From Falsiroseomonas sp051860665 (GTDB lineage: Bacteria; Pseudomonadota; Alphaproteobacteria; Acetobacterales; Acetobacteraceae): DNA of 64,000 bases. Below the pieces are notes generated by a model, which was not told where the DNA came from, ran no database searches, and saw only the letters and a program-made list of their open reading frames with translations. The translations under genes were made by a program, and so were the position numbers. Every line of letters begins with the position of its first letter. Position 1 is the first letter of the stretch. Shown piece after piece: positions 16,987-26,416 of this stretch. The stretch covers positions 1 through 64,000 of the forward strand of contig NZ_JBHYDM010000020.1 of NCBI RefSeq assembly GCF_051860665.1, written 5' to 3'.

Positions 16987-18705
16987 CTACTGGTCGGCGT
17001 AGATGTGGCCCTCCTCCGCCGCGCCCGGATGCGTCACCGCGCCCTGCGCCGCCGGGCCCACCGTCTGGGCGTATTTCCACAGCGCGCCGGAGGTATAGAG
17101 CGTCTTGCGCGGGGTCCAGGCGGCGCGGCGGGCGGCCAGCTCGGCCTCGGGCAGCATCACGTCGATGGTGCCGGCCTCGGCATCGATGACGATCGGGTCG
17201 CCATTCTTCAGCAGCGCGATGGGCCCGCCCACCGCCGCCTCCGGCCCCACATGGCCGATGCAGAAGCCGCGCGTGGCGCCGGAGAAGCGGCCATCGGTGA
17301 TCAGGGCCACCTTGTCGCCCATGCCCTGGCCGTAGATGGCGCTGGTGGTCGACAGCATCTCCCGCATCCCGGGGCCGCCCTTCGGGCCCTCGTAGCGAAT
17401 GATGATGACATCGCCCGGCTTGTAGGCGCGCATCTCCACCGCCTTGAAGGCATCCTCCTCGCAATCGAAGCAGAGCGCCGTGCCCTCGAAGCGGAGGTTC
17501 TTCATGCCGGCGATCTTCACGATGGCGCCTTCCGGGGCGAGCGAGCCCTTGAGGGAGACCACGCCGCCGATGGGCGAGATCGGGTCGCTGGTCGGGCGGA
17601 CCACGTCCTGGTCCTTGGGGACGATCACCTCGGCATGGTTCTCGGCCAGCGTCCTGCCGCTGACGGTCATGGCATCGCCGCGGAGGTAGCCGCCCTCCAG
17701 CAGCGCCTTGATGATCACCGGCACGCCGCCGATGTTGAACACGTCCTGCGCCACATAGCGGCCGCCGGGCTTCAGGTCCGCGATATGCGGCGTGGCGCGC
17801 ATGATCTCCGCCACGTCATGCAGGTCGAACCTGATGCCGCATTCATGCGCGATGGCCGGCAGGTGCAGCGCCGCATTGGTGGACCCGCCGGTGGCGCCGA
17901 CGATGGCGGCCGCGTTGAACAGCGCATCCCGCGTCACGATGTCCCGCGGCCGCAGGTTTTTCCGGATGAGCTCCACCACGGCGCGGCCGGACTGCACGGC
18001 GTAGAAGTCGCGCGATTCATCCGGCGCGGGCGCGCCGGCGGAGCCCGGCAGGGCGAGGCCGATGACTTCGGAAATGCAGGCCATGGTATTGGCGGTGAAC
18101 TGGCCGCCGCAGGCGCCGGCGCCCGGGCAGGCATGCTGTTCCAGCTCCAGCAGGTCGGCATCCGACATATTGCCGGCGGCGTGCTGGCCGACCGCCTCGA
18201 AGACATCCACCACCGTGACGTCGCGGCCCTTGAAGCGGCCGGGGCGGATCGAGCCGCCATACATGAAGACGGAGGGCACGTTCAGCCGCACCATCGCCAT
18301 CATCACGCCCGGCAGCGACTTGTCGCAGCCCGCCACGCCCACCAGCGCATCATAGCAATGGCCGCGCATGGTCAGCTCGATGGAATCGGCGATGACGTCG
18401 CGCGATGCCAGGGACGACTTCATGGACTGGTGGCCCATGGCGATGCCATCCGTCACCGTGATGGTGGTGAATTCGCGCGGCGTCGCGCCGGCCTCCTTCA
18501 CGCCCACCTTCACGGACTGCGCCTGGCGGGACAGCGCGATATTGCAGGGCGCGGCCTCGTTCCAGCAGGTGGCGACGCCGACGAAGGGCTGGTCGATCTC
18601 CGCCTGGGTCAGGCCCATGGCGTAGTAGTAGCTGCGATGCGGCGCACGCTCCGGCCCCACGGTGGTGTGGCGGCTCGGCAGCTTGGACTTGTCCCACTTG
18701 GTCAT
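16987..18705 (-). CDS. ilvD: Dihydroxy-acid dehydratase
   Basis: 572 residues from the ATG at 18705 (MTKWDKSKLP). The frame extends further upstream only as shadow. It catalyses the third step of valine/isoleucine synthesis, dehydrating 2,3-dihydroxy acids to 2-oxo acids. Fe-S cysteines appear at Cys54 (PCNIALS), Cys127 (GCDKSLPG) and Cys199 (ACGGQFTAN), with the metal Asp in DGIAMGHQ. The ~570-residue length fits the shorter IlvD type that may carry a [2Fe-2S] cluster. It stands alone, away from other ilv genes. Confidence 0.96.
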   Translation of the reverse strand: MTKWDKSKLPSRHTTVGPERAPHRSYYYAMGLTQAEIDQPFVGVATCWNEAAPCNIALSRQAQSVKVGVKEAGATPREFTTITVTDGIAMGHQSMKSSLASRDVIADSIELTMRGHCYDALVGVAGCDKSLPGVMMAMVRLNVPSVFMYGGSIRPGRFKGRDVTVVDVFEAVGQHAAGNMSDADLLELEQHACPGAGACGGQFTANTMACISEVIGLALPGSAGAPAPDESRDFYAVQSGRAVVELIRKNLRPRDIVTRDALFNAAAIVGATGGSTNAALHLPAIAHECGIRFDLHDVAEIMRATPHIADLKPGGRYVAQDVFNIGGVPVIIKALLEGGYLRGDAMTVSGRTLAENHAEVIVPKDQDVVRPTSDPISPIGGVVSLKGSLAPEGAIVKIAGMKNLRFEGTALCFDCEEDAFKAVEMRAYKPGDVIIIRYEGPKGGPGMREMLSTTSAIYGQGMGDKVALITDGRFSGATRGFCIGHVGPEAAVGGPIALLKNGDPIVIDAEAGTIDVMLPEAELAARRAAWTPRKTLYTSGALWKYAQTVGPAAQGAVTHPGAAEEGHIYADQ

Positions 18706-18809
18706 GGCGCGTTTCCCGGCGGTTTGGGATTGGCGTGCCACAGCTTTTCGGGCGCGGCCAGGGGAAGATCGTGGTTTCCGACGATGGGAGCAGGTTAGGC
18801 TGACTTCCC

Positions 18810-19361
18810 ATGCAGCACGAAGCGGACCCATCCACCCCCTCGATGACCCCTTCGGCCTTCTACGCCTGGGCCGAGGGTCGCGGGCGGCATGAGCTGGTTG
18901 AAGGTCGCGTCCAGGCGATGCCGCGCCGCAGGGTGGGCCATGCCCGCAGCCGCGCCGCGTGCTGGCGCGCCCTGGCGGAGGCCATCGACTCATCCGGATC
19001 CATGGCCGAGGCGCTGATGGGCTCTGCGGTGGAGATCGGCGAGGCCACTGTGCATGTGCCTGACCTGGTGGTCTCGGCCGGACCGCCGCTGTCGGGCGAT
19101 GCCATCGCCGTGCCGCAGCCCGTCGTGGTGGTGGAGATCGCCACGGAAGGCCGAACCGACCTGCTGAGAAAGCTGGTCGACTACCTGAGCGCACCCTCGA
19201 TCCGCCACTTCCTGCTTCTGTCGGTCGAAACCCGGACCCTGATCCATCACCGCCGGGCGGAGGATGGCACGATCCACTCGGCCATCCTGCGCGAGGGCCC
19301 CCTCACCCTGGACCCGCCCGGCCTGACGGTGATGGTGGACGCGCTGTTCCCGAAGGCCTGA
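18810..19361 (+). CDS. Uma2 family protein (PD-(D/E)XK-like nuclease fold)
   Basis: 183 residues. The Uma2/DUF820 pattern is present: an N-terminal YAWAEGRGRHELVEGRV, the acidic pair VPDLVVSAG and VVVVEI, and KLVDYLSAPSIRHFLLL. These resemble the catalytic residues of restriction-type nucleases, but the function of the family is unproven. It is divergent from ilvD and converges with the small gene at 19364-19552, with stop codons 2 bp apart. Confidence 0.85.
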   Translation: MQHEADPSTPSMTPSAFYAWAEGRGRHELVEGRVQAMPRRRVGHARSRAACWRALAEAIDSSGSMAEALMGSAVEIGEATVHVPDLVVSAGPPLSGDAIAVPQPVVVVEIATEGRTDLLRKLVDYLSAPSIRHFLLLSVETRTLIHHRRAEDGTIHSAILREGPLTLDPPGLTVMVDALFPKA

Positions 19362-19363
19362 CC

Positions 19364-19552
19364 TCAGCCGACCGCCAACAAAAACCCCACGCCCAGCACC
19401 AGCCCCACCACGGCGCCCAGCCCCTGCGCCTGGGCCCGGTTCAGCCGCAGCCCCGCCACCACCCGCCCCGGCAGCACCGCGGCGAAGAGCCAGACGGGCA
19501 CCGAGAAGACCAGGATCGCGGCCAGCAGCTTCAGCGTGCCGGGTTCCAGCAT
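19364..19552 (-). CDS. Small two-helix membrane protein after valS
   Basis: 62 residues with two hydrophobic segments (LKLLAAILVFSVPVWLFAAVL and GLGAVVGLVLGVGFLLAVG) joined by a basic loop (LRLNRAQAQ). Its ATG is 2 bp after the valS stop codon, so it is the last gene of the valS transcript. I do not recognise the family. Confidence 0.6.
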   Translation of the reverse strand: MLEPGTLKLLAAILVFSVPVWLFAAVLPGRVVAGLRLNRAQAQGLGAVVGLVLGVGFLLAVG

Positions 19553-19554
19553 GA

Positions 19555-22236
19555 TCAGCCCGCGATCCGCGCCAAGGCCGCGTCCAGCCGTGCCATCTCC
19601 GCCTGGAAGGCGGCCAGGCGTTCGCGGTTCTCCTCCACCACCTCCTCCTTGGCGCGGGCGACGAAATCGGCATTGCCGAGCTTGGCCAGCACCTTGGCCG
19701 CCTCGGCCTCCGCCTTGGCGCGGGCCTGGCCGAGGCGGGCGCGTTCGGCCGAGAGATCGATGACATCGGCCAGCGGCAGCATCACCGTCGCCTCCCCCAC
19801 CACCACCTGCGCCACGCCCTTGGGCACGGCGCCCTCCAGCGGCCGCACCTCGGTGGCCCGGGCCATGCGGCGGATCACCTCGATCCAGGCCTCGGCGCGG
19901 GCGAGCGTGGTGCCGGAGGCGCCGGAGAGCAGCAGCGGCACGGTGATGGAGGGTGGCACGTTCATCTCGGAGCGCACGCCGCGCACCTCCCCGATCAGGC
20001 GCACCAGCCAGTCCAACTCCTCCCGCGCCGCCTCGGCATCCGTCACCGGCACAGCGCCGGGCCATTCGGCGCGGATCAGGGTGCATTCGGCGCCGTAGCC
20101 GAATTCGGCGTGCAGCGCCTCGGTCATGAAGGGCATCGCCGGGTGCAGCAGTTTCAGGATGGTGCCGAAGACATGCTGGGCGGCGCCCTTCACCTCGTCC
20201 TTGGCGGGGCCGTCCGGCCCGTTCAGCACCGGCTTGGCAAACTCAAGGAACCAATCGCAAAAACTGCCCCAGACGAAGCGGTAGGCGGCGCCGGCATATT
20301 CGTCGAAGCGGAAAGCCTCGAGCGCCGCCGTCGCCTCCGCCACTGCCCGGTTGGACCCATCCAGGATCCAACGCGCCAGCGGCGTCTTTGCGCTGGCGGG
20401 ATCGAAAGCCGGATCGGCCTTGATCCCGTTCATCTCCAGGAAGCGCGCGGCGTTCCAGATCTTCGTGCCGAACGAGCGGAAATCCTCGACGCGCTTGCGG
20501 CCGAGCTTCACGTCGCGGCCGGGACCGGTCAGGGAGGCGATGGTGAAGCGCAGGGCGTCGGTGCCATAGGCCTCGATCAGCTCCAGGGGATCCATGACGT
20601 TCCCCTTGGACTTCGACATCTTCTGGCCCTTCTCATCCCGGACCAGGCCGTGGATGTAGACTTTTTCGAACGGCACGCGGCCGTCCATGAAATGCAGGCC
20701 CATCATCATCATGCGGGCGACCCAGAAGAAGATGATGTCGAAGCCCGTCACCAGCACGTCGCCGGGGTAATACTTCGCCAGTTCCGGCGTCTGGTTCGGC
20801 CAGCCGAGGGTCGAGAAGGGCCAGAGTGCCGAGCTGAACCAGGTGTCCAGCACGTCCGGGTCGCGCACCAGCTCCACATCGCGGCCGAACTTTTGGCGTG
20901 CGGCGGCGCGGGCTTCCTCCTCGGTCTTGGCAACGAACACCTCGCCATCCGGCGCGTACCAGGCGGGGATCTGGTGGCCCCACCAGAGCTGGCGGGACAC
21001 GCACCAGGGCTGGATGTCGCGCATCCAGGCGAAGAAGGTGTTCTCCCATTGGCGCGGCACGAAGACGGTCTGGCCGGTCTCCACCGCCTTGATGGCGGGC
21101 TGCGCCAGGGTCTTGGCATCCACATACCACTGCATGGTCAGCCGCGGCTCGATCGGCACGCCGGAGCGGTCGCCATGGGGGACCTGGTTCACATGCGGCT
21201 CCACCGCCGCCAGCAGCTCCATCTCCTCCAGCTTGGCGATGATGGCCTTCCGGGCGGCGAAGCGGTCCTGGCCCTCCAGGCTGCGGACGAAGGCGTCCTC
21301 CGCCCAGGGGCCAGGGATTTCGGCCAGCGTCACCTTGGCATCGGCATCGAGCACAGAGGGGCTGGCCAGGCCGTGCCGCTTGCCGACCTCGAAGTCGTTG
21401 AAATCATGCGCCGGGGTGATCTTCACCGCGCCGGTGCCCTTCTCGGGGTCCGAATAGGCATCCGCCACCACCGGAATGCGCCGGCCGGTCAGCGGCAGCA
21501 CCAGGTGCTTGCCCACCAGGTCGGCATAGCGCGCATCCTCGGGATGCACCGCCACCGCCGTATCGCCCAGCATGGTCTCCGGCCGCGTCGTCGCCACGGT
21601 GACAAAGCGGCCCGGCTCGCCGTCGACCGGGTAGCGCAGGTGCCAGATGTGGCCCTTCACCTCCCGGCTCTCGACCTCCAGGTCCGAGATCGCCGTCTGG
21701 AACACCGGGTCCCAGTTCACCAGCCGCTTGTCGCGATAGAGCAGGCCCTGCTGGTAGAGGGTGACGAAGACCTCCCGCACCGCCTCCGACAGGCCCTCAT
21801 CCATGGTGAAGCGCTCACGCGGCCAATCGAGGCTCGCGCCCAGGCGGCGCAGCTGGCGCGTGATGGTACCGCCCGATTCCCGCTTCCACTCCCAGACATT
21901 GGCGAGAAAAGCCTCGCGCCCCATCTCGCGGCGCTTCAGCCCCTGCGAGGCGAGCAGCCGCTCCACCACCATCTGAGTCGCGATGCCCGCATGGTCCGTG
22001 CCCGGCTGCCACAGCGCGTCGCGACCCTGCATCCGCCGGAAGCGGGTCAGGATGTCCTGCACCGTCATGGTCAGGGCGTGGCCGATATGCAGGCTGCCCG
22101 TGACATTGGGCGGCGGGATCATGATGGTGAACGGCTTGGCCGCAGTTTCGGGATGCGCCGCGAAGGCGCCTGAATCCTCCCAGCCCTGGTAGAGGCGGGG
22201 TTCGATGGCGGCGTGGTCGAAGGTCTTGTCGAGCAT
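19555..22236 (-). CDS. valS: Valyl-tRNA synthetase
   Basis: 893 residues from the ATG at 22236 (MLDKTFDHAAIEPRLYQ). Class I synthetase motifs are present: PPPNVTGSLHIGHAL (HIGH) and KGQKMSKSKGNVMDP (KMSKS). A large editing domain, an anticodon-binding domain and a C-terminal coiled coil (about the last 70 residues) that embraces the tRNA are all present. It normally follows the pcm-tolC-DUF2497 genes in alphaproteobacteria. Here a Bug gene on the opposite strand separates it from them. Confidence 0.97.
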   Translation of the reverse strand: MLDKTFDHAAIEPRLYQGWEDSGAFAAHPETAAKPFTIMIPPPNVTGSLHIGHALTMTVQDILTRFRRMQGRDALWQPGTDHAGIATQMVVERLLASQGLKRREMGREAFLANVWEWKRESGGTITRQLRRLGASLDWPRERFTMDEGLSEAVREVFVTLYQQGLLYRDKRLVNWDPVFQTAISDLEVESREVKGHIWHLRYPVDGEPGRFVTVATTRPETMLGDTAVAVHPEDARYADLVGKHLVLPLTGRRIPVVADAYSDPEKGTGAVKITPAHDFNDFEVGKRHGLASPSVLDADAKVTLAEIPGPWAEDAFVRSLEGQDRFAARKAIIAKLEEMELLAAVEPHVNQVPHGDRSGVPIEPRLTMQWYVDAKTLAQPAIKAVETGQTVFVPRQWENTFFAWMRDIQPWCVSRQLWWGHQIPAWYAPDGEVFVAKTEEEARAAARQKFGRDVELVRDPDVLDTWFSSALWPFSTLGWPNQTPELAKYYPGDVLVTGFDIIFFWVARMMMMGLHFMDGRVPFEKVYIHGLVRDEKGQKMSKSKGNVMDPLELIEAYGTDALRFTIASLTGPGRDVKLGRKRVEDFRSFGTKIWNAARFLEMNGIKADPAFDPASAKTPLARWILDGSNRAVAEATAALEAFRFDEYAGAAYRFVWGSFCDWFLEFAKPVLNGPDGPAKDEVKGAAQHVFGTILKLLHPAMPFMTEALHAEFGYGAECTLIRAEWPGAVPVTDAEAAREELDWLVRLIGEVRGVRSEMNVPPSITVPLLLSGASGTTLARAEAWIEVIRRMARATEVRPLEGAVPKGVAQVVVGEATVMLPLADVIDLSAERARLGQARAKAEAEAAKVLAKLGNADFVARAKEEVVEENRERLAAFQAEMARLDAALARIAG

Positions 22237-22334
22237 GCGGCATCCCTTCCCCGCCTTCCCGCTTCCGTCAAGGCCCGGCTGGACGCAGCCTGCCCCGCGC
22301 GCCATAGGTCTCAGACGGGATGGGAGACAAAGCC

Positions 22335-23309
22335 ATGCACAAGATCGGTCGCCGTCCGCTGCTGGCGGGCCTCGCGGGCGCCACCCTCGCCGCCCCCGCG
22401 CTCGGCCAGCCGGCCTGGCCGAACGGCCCCATCCGGATCATCGTCCCCTTCCCGCCCGGCGGCTCCGTCGACACCATCACCCGCCTGCTGCAGCCGCGCC
22501 TGAGCGCCGAGCTCGGCCAGCCGGTGGTGATCGAGAACCGCCCCGGCGCCTCCGGCGCGCTCGGCACCGCCGCCGCCGCCCGCGCGGCGCCCGATGGCAA
22601 TACCTGGGTCACGGTCTTCGACAGCCATTCCGTGAATCCCTCCTTCATCAGCAATCTCGGCTTCGATGCGAAGCGGGACCTGGTGCCGGTGATGCAGATC
22701 GGCGCCGCGCCCATGCTCATCACCACCCACAATTCCCGCCCCTGGCGGAAGCTGGAGGAGGTGATCGCGGCGGCCAAGGCGGCGCCCGACACCATCACCT
22801 ATGGCAGCATTGGCGTCGGCAGCCTCTCGCACCTGACCATGTCGCTCATGCAGCAGCGCGGCGGCTTCAAGATGGTGCATGTGCCCTATCGCGGCGGCGG
22901 CCCGATGAGTGCGGCGGCCGCGGCCGGGGAGCTCGACCTGCCGATGGCGAGCAATGCCGGCCTCGGCGGCCAGGTCGGCCAGTCCCTCCGCCCGCTGGCG
23001 CAGACCGGCGGCCGCCGATCGACCCTGTTTCCGGACCTGCCGACGGTGGCCGAATCGGGCGTGCCCGGCATCGATGCCCAGGCCTGGTGGGCGGTGCTCG
23101 GCCGCGCCGGCACGCCGGAGCCGATTCTGCGCCGCTTCCACGCCGCGCTGGCCAAGGCGCTGGAGGTGCCGGAGGTGCGCGCCCGGCTGGCCGAACCGAT
23201 GGGGGTGGAGATCGTCGCCTCCACGCCCGAGGATTTCGGCCGCTTCCTCGATACGCAGATGGAGACCTGGTCGGCGGTGATCCGCGACAACCAGATCAAG
23301 CCGGACTGA
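22335..23309 (+). CDS. Tripartite tricarboxylate transporter (Bug) substrate-binding protein 1
   Basis: 324 residues from the ATG at 22335, preferred over the in-frame ATG at 22320 because GGGAG lies 8 bases before it. The signal peptide contains GRRPLLAGLAG (possible Tat type). The mature protein begins with WPNGPIRIIVPFPPGGSVDTI, the Bug (TctC) signature. The Asp-containing loops and HVPYRGGGPM are typical. It binds a carboxylate in the periplasm for TctAB-type or other transport. No tctAB is nearby, as is usual for amplified Bug genes. It is closely similar to the copy at 54797-55768. Confidence 0.92.
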   Translation: MHKIGRRPLLAGLAGATLAAPALGQPAWPNGPIRIIVPFPPGGSVDTITRLLQPRLSAELGQPVVIENRPGASGALGTAAAARAAPDGNTWVTVFDSHSVNPSFISNLGFDAKRDLVPVMQIGAAPMLITTHNSRPWRKLEEVIAAAKAAPDTITYGSIGVGSLSHLTMSLMQQRGGFKMVHVPYRGGGPMSAAAAAGELDLPMASNAGLGGQVGQSLRPLAQTGGRRSTLFPDLPTVAESGVPGIDAQAWWAVLGRAGTPEPILRRFHAALAKALEVPEVRARLAEPMGVEIVASTPEDFGRFLDTQMETWSAVIRDNQIKPD

Positions 23310-23310
23310 G

Positions 23311-23328
23311 CGCGCCCCTCAGGGCGCG
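23311..23328. terminator. Short hairpin at Bug1/popZ convergent junction
   Basis: CGCGCCC (23311-23317) pairs perfectly with GGGCGCG (23322-23328) around a 4-nt loop that contains part of the popZ stop codon. There is no T-run. It may act weakly on both converging transcripts. Confidence 0.4.
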
Positions 23329-23924
23329 GCGCGGCCGATCACGCGCTCGATCTCGACCCGCACCAGCCGCTCCACCAGCGGCGGCAGGTGCTGGTCGAGC
23401 CAGGCCTTCAGCAGCGGGCGTATCTCCTCCCGCACCACATCCTCGATGGAGGGTCCGCCGCGGGTGACGGTGGCGGCACGCTCCTCCGCCACGCTGCGCA
23501 GCAGGGTGGCGAGCGTCGCCGTGGTGGCGGCGGCGACGGCGGGGGCGATCAGCCCCTCCGCCGCGGACATCACATTGGCGACCGTCATCGGCGGTTCGGG
23601 CTCCGGCGGGGGCGGCGGGCCAGGTGGCGAGACAGGCGGCGGCTCGGGCGCCAGGGCCTGCGGCGGCGCGGGTTCCGGCTCGGGCTCGGGCTCCGGTTCC
23701 GGCTCGTCTTCCATCTCCGCCGGCGGCTCCGGCGCCGGCGGGGCGGCGACGAGCATTGCCTCCGTCAGGTCCAGGGGCTCGAACTCGGCATTGGGGTCGG
23801 CGGGCTTGCCCGCCCCCTCCTGCGCCTCGTCCTCGTTCAGGATGCGGCGGATCGAGGCGAGGATGTCATCCATCGCCGGATCGCTGCCACCGCCCGGCCG
23901 GCCGGGCTGGCCCGCGCCGCTCAT
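23319..23924 (-). CDS. DUF2497/PopZ-like polar organizing protein
   Basis: 201 residues. The N-terminal helix MDDILASIRRILNEDE (about residues 18-33) is the DUF2497 signature shared with Caulobacter PopZ. A long Pro/Glu-rich disordered linker (about 60-115) follows, with a C-terminal helical oligomerisation region (SIEDVVREEIRPLLKAWLDQHLP onward). PopZ forms a polar matrix that anchors the chromosome origin, and this role is inferred. It starts 3 bp after tolC. The gene order pcm-tolC-popZ is conserved. Confidence 0.85.
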   Translation of the reverse strand: MSGAGQPGRPGGGSDPAMDDILASIRRILNEDEAQEGAGKPADPNAEFEPLDLTEAMLVAAPPAPEPPAEMEDEPEPEPEPEPEPAPPQALAPEPPPVSPPGPPPPPEPEPPMTVANVMSAAEGLIAPAVAAATTATLATLLRSVAEERAATVTRGGPSIEDVVREEIRPLLKAWLDQHLPPLVERLVRVEIERVIGRAAP

Positions 23925-23927
23925 GCC

Positions 23928-25325
23928 TCAGCGCCCCCGGTCGGCATAGTCGCCGAAGCCGACCCAGCGGTTCCGCACCTCGCGGTAATAGGCCTCCATG
24001 TCATAGACCTGCACCGGCAGGCCGAGATCGCGCGCCGTGAGACGCCCGACCGAGGCGGCCAGGCTGTGCGAGGCGGTGATGACATTGGCCAGCGCCCGCA
24101 CCAGGCTGACGCGGGCATTCAGCAGTTCCTGCTCCGCATTCAGCACATCCAGCGTGGTGCGGCTGCCGACGATGGCCTCCCGCTGCACGCCGTCGAGGGC
24201 GATCTCGGCGGCGCGGATCTGGGCGCGCACGCTGTCCACCTGGGCGCGGGCCGCGGTCAGCGTCTCCCAGGCCGAGGTCGCCTGCTGGGTGGCCAGGCGG
24301 CGCTGGTCGTCCACCACCTGGCGGGCCTGCTGCGCGCTCTGCCGCGCCTGGCGCACCTGGGCGTATTCGGCGCCGCCCTGGTACAGCGGCACGGTCAGGT
24401 TCGCCGTCACCTGCGTGCCGTTCAGCCGCGTATCGGTGGTGGAGGTGGAATTGTCGTTGCGGAAGGTGGAGCCGGTGACGCTGACCTGCGGCAGCAGGCT
24501 GGCGAAGTTCACATCCACCAGGTCGCGTGCCGCGGCCTCGTCGAACAGGGCGGCGACCACATTCGGGTTGTTCTGCCCGGCCAGCGTGCCGGCCTCGGCC
24601 GCCGTGGCCAGCGGCACGCGCAGCGGCTGCGGTGCCACCAGCGCGCGCGGCGCCTGGCCGACGAGGCGGGAGAAGGTGGCGCGGGACTGCTGCAGCCGCC
24701 CTTCCGCATCGGCGCGGGAGGCGCGGGTGCCGGCCAGCCGGCTTTCCGCCTGGGCCACGTCGGTGCGGGTGATCTCGCCCACGCGGAAGCGCTCATTCGT
24801 CGCCTGCAGCTGGCGGGTCAGCACCTGCTCGTTGTTGATATTGAGGCGAACCTCCTCCTGGTCCCGGATCACGGCGACATAGGCATTCACCGTATCCGAC
24901 AGCACCTGCTGCTCGGTCGCCAGCAGCCGGGCGCGCTGCGCCAGCACCTGGTTCTCCGCCCGGCGGGTGGAGGCGGTGGTGCGCCCGCCGCGATAGATCG
25001 GCTGGGTGACGGAGGCCTGGTTCGAGACGATGTCCCGCGCCCGCCAGGGAGCGACGACCCGGTCGGCCGAATTGGTCGAGGTGGTGGCCTGGCCGACGCC
25101 GGTCGTGATCTGCACCGTGGGCCGCCAGCCGGCCAGCGCCTGGGGCACATTCTCATCCACCGCGCGCAGCTGGGCGCGGGCGGCCTGCAGCGTCGGGTTG
25201 TTGGAATAGGCGAGCGCCAGCGCCTCCTGCAGCGACTGGGCGGCGGCGGGGCGGTGGCTGGCCACCAGGGCGGCGGGCGCCATCAGCAGCGCGGACAGCG
25301 CGAGAGCGGGACGGGAGAAGATCAT
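23928..25325 (-). CDS. tolC: TolC family outer membrane efflux protein
   Basis: 465 residues from the ATG at 25325 (MIFSRPALALSALLMAPAALV, a signal peptide cut after AAAQ). Two OEP repeats of long coiled-coil helices are seen, with PTVQITTGVGQATTS in the beta-barrel part and a family-typical C-terminus. It forms the outer-membrane channel for type I secretion and efflux pumps. No inner-membrane partner adjoins it, as is usual for this locus. It is a candidate exit duct for the RTX-type proteins at 59238-60470, but that is speculation. Confidence 0.92.
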   Translation of the reverse strand: MIFSRPALALSALLMAPAALVASHRPAAAQSLQEALALAYSNNPTLQAARAQLRAVDENVPQALAGWRPTVQITTGVGQATTSTNSADRVVAPWRARDIVSNQASVTQPIYRGGRTTASTRRAENQVLAQRARLLATEQQVLSDTVNAYVAVIRDQEEVRLNINNEQVLTRQLQATNERFRVGEITRTDVAQAESRLAGTRASRADAEGRLQQSRATFSRLVGQAPRALVAPQPLRVPLATAAEAGTLAGQNNPNVVAALFDEAAARDLVDVNFASLLPQVSVTGSTFRNDNSTSTTDTRLNGTQVTANLTVPLYQGGAEYAQVRQARQSAQQARQVVDDQRRLATQQATSAWETLTAARAQVDSVRAQIRAAEIALDGVQREAIVGSRTTLDVLNAEQELLNARVSLVRALANVITASHSLAASVGRLTARDLGLPVQVYDMEAYYREVRNRWVGFGDYADRGR

Positions 25326-25488
25326 CTGTCGGCGGCTCCTACTTCCCGCGTGGCGGGGCGGGTAGACCAGCATTCATGGCCCAGGTCGGTATCGGTCGAA
25401 GGCGCGGTCCCCACCGCGCGCCGGCCGCCCTGCCCTGCACCGCCGCCGAAGCCAGGGCCCAGCGGGCTCTGCATCGGCAGCCTGCACA

Positions 25489-26211
25489 TCAGAAGACGAA
25501 GCCCGGCGCCGGCTGGAATTGCGGCAGGGGCAGCGTGGCGCAATCGAAGGCATCCGTCACGCTGAAGCTGCCACCCTGCCGCAGGCCCCAGACGGCGCGC
25601 GAGGACAGGCCACGCTCGGCGGCGGCCAGCACCGTGGCCAGGCGGCCACCCTCGGCGAGCTGCGCCGCGATGGAATCGGGCACCGCGGGCACCTCGCCCT
25701 CGATCAGGATGGCATCATAGGGCGCGCCGGCGGCATGGCCCTGCGCCGGATCCGCCTCCACCAGCGTCACCGCGCCGGCCGGCAGGCCTGCCAGCGCCCG
25801 CCGGGCGATGCCCAGCAGCGCCGCATCCGATTCGACCGCGACGACTCGCGCCCCGCAGTCGGCGGCGACGGCGGCCGCATAGCCGGTGCCGGCACCGAGC
25901 ACGAGCATGCGGTCGCCCTCCCGCACCCGCAGCAGCTGCAGCAGGCGGGCGATCACCATCGGCTCGATCAGCGCGCGGCCGTTGGCCAGGCGCACATCCT
26001 CATCCGCATAGGCCAGCGGGGCGAGCTGCGGCGGCAGGAAGGCCTCCCGCGGCAGGCGGCCCATGGCAGCCAGCAGCGCCGGATCGGTCACCTTGTTCGG
26101 CCGCAACTGGCCATCGACCATGAAGCGGCGCGCCGCCGCCATGCCGTCTGCCGCATCCATCGGGGCGGTCGCCGCCGCGCGATCCAGGTCCATCATCGCC
26201 GCCTTATCCAT
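25489..26211 (-). CDS. Protein-L-isoaspartate O-methyltransferase family
   Basis: 240 residues from the ATG at 26211. It has the Pcm-like N-terminal segment ARRFMVDGQLRPNKVTDPALLAAMGRLPREAFLP and the SAM-binding loop VLGAGTGYAAAVAAD. Alphaproteobacterial members upstream of tolC are annotated as protein-L-isoaspartate methyltransferases, though the motif I sequence is shorter than that of authentic Pcm, so the repair activity is not certain. 163 bp separate it from tolC, including a GCGCGGT/ACCGCGC hairpin at 25402-25419 that may attenuate transcription. Confidence 0.82.
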   Translation of the reverse strand: MDKAAMMDLDRAAATAPMDAADGMAAARRFMVDGQLRPNKVTDPALLAAMGRLPREAFLPPQLAPLAYADEDVRLANGRALIEPMVIARLLQLLRVREGDRMLVLGAGTGYAAAVAADCGARVVAVESDAALLGIARRALAGLPAGAVTLVEADPAQGHAAGAPYDAILIEGEVPAVPDSIAAQLAEGGRLATVLAAAERGLSSRAVWGLRQGGSFSVTDAFDCATLPLPQFQPAPGFVF

Positions 26212-26351
26212 GCCGCGCTTATAGGGGTCCGCCCGCCGGCGGCCAAGCACCGCTTCGGCGACGCAGCATCGGGCGCACCATCCGGCCAAGATATTGAGGA
26301 AGGCTTGAGGCGGCGCTTGACCGCCGCCGCGCCCTGCCGGATAGAGGCGCC

Positions 26352-26415
26352 GCTTCACGGTGCCGCGTCGCGGCACCTTGAGGTGAGCTTCACGGTGCCG
26401 CGTCGCGGCACCTTG
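26352..26415. repeat. Tandem duplication of a 29-bp palindromic unit
   Basis: Two identical 29-bp units (26352-26380 and 26387-26415) are separated by 6 bp. Each contains GGTGCCGCG-T-CGCGGCACC, a perfect 9-bp inverted repeat. They lie between pcm (leftward) and tRNA-Cys (rightward), ending 1 bp before the tRNA acceptor stem. The sequence could be an operator pair, a processing signal or a repeat element. Confidence 0.85.
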
Positions 26416-26416
26416 G

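Noticed and set aside
20110..22173. 687-codon plus-strand open frame across valS
   Set aside because: It mirrors valS antisense, has low-complexity His/Gln/Arg composition and no recognisable fold.
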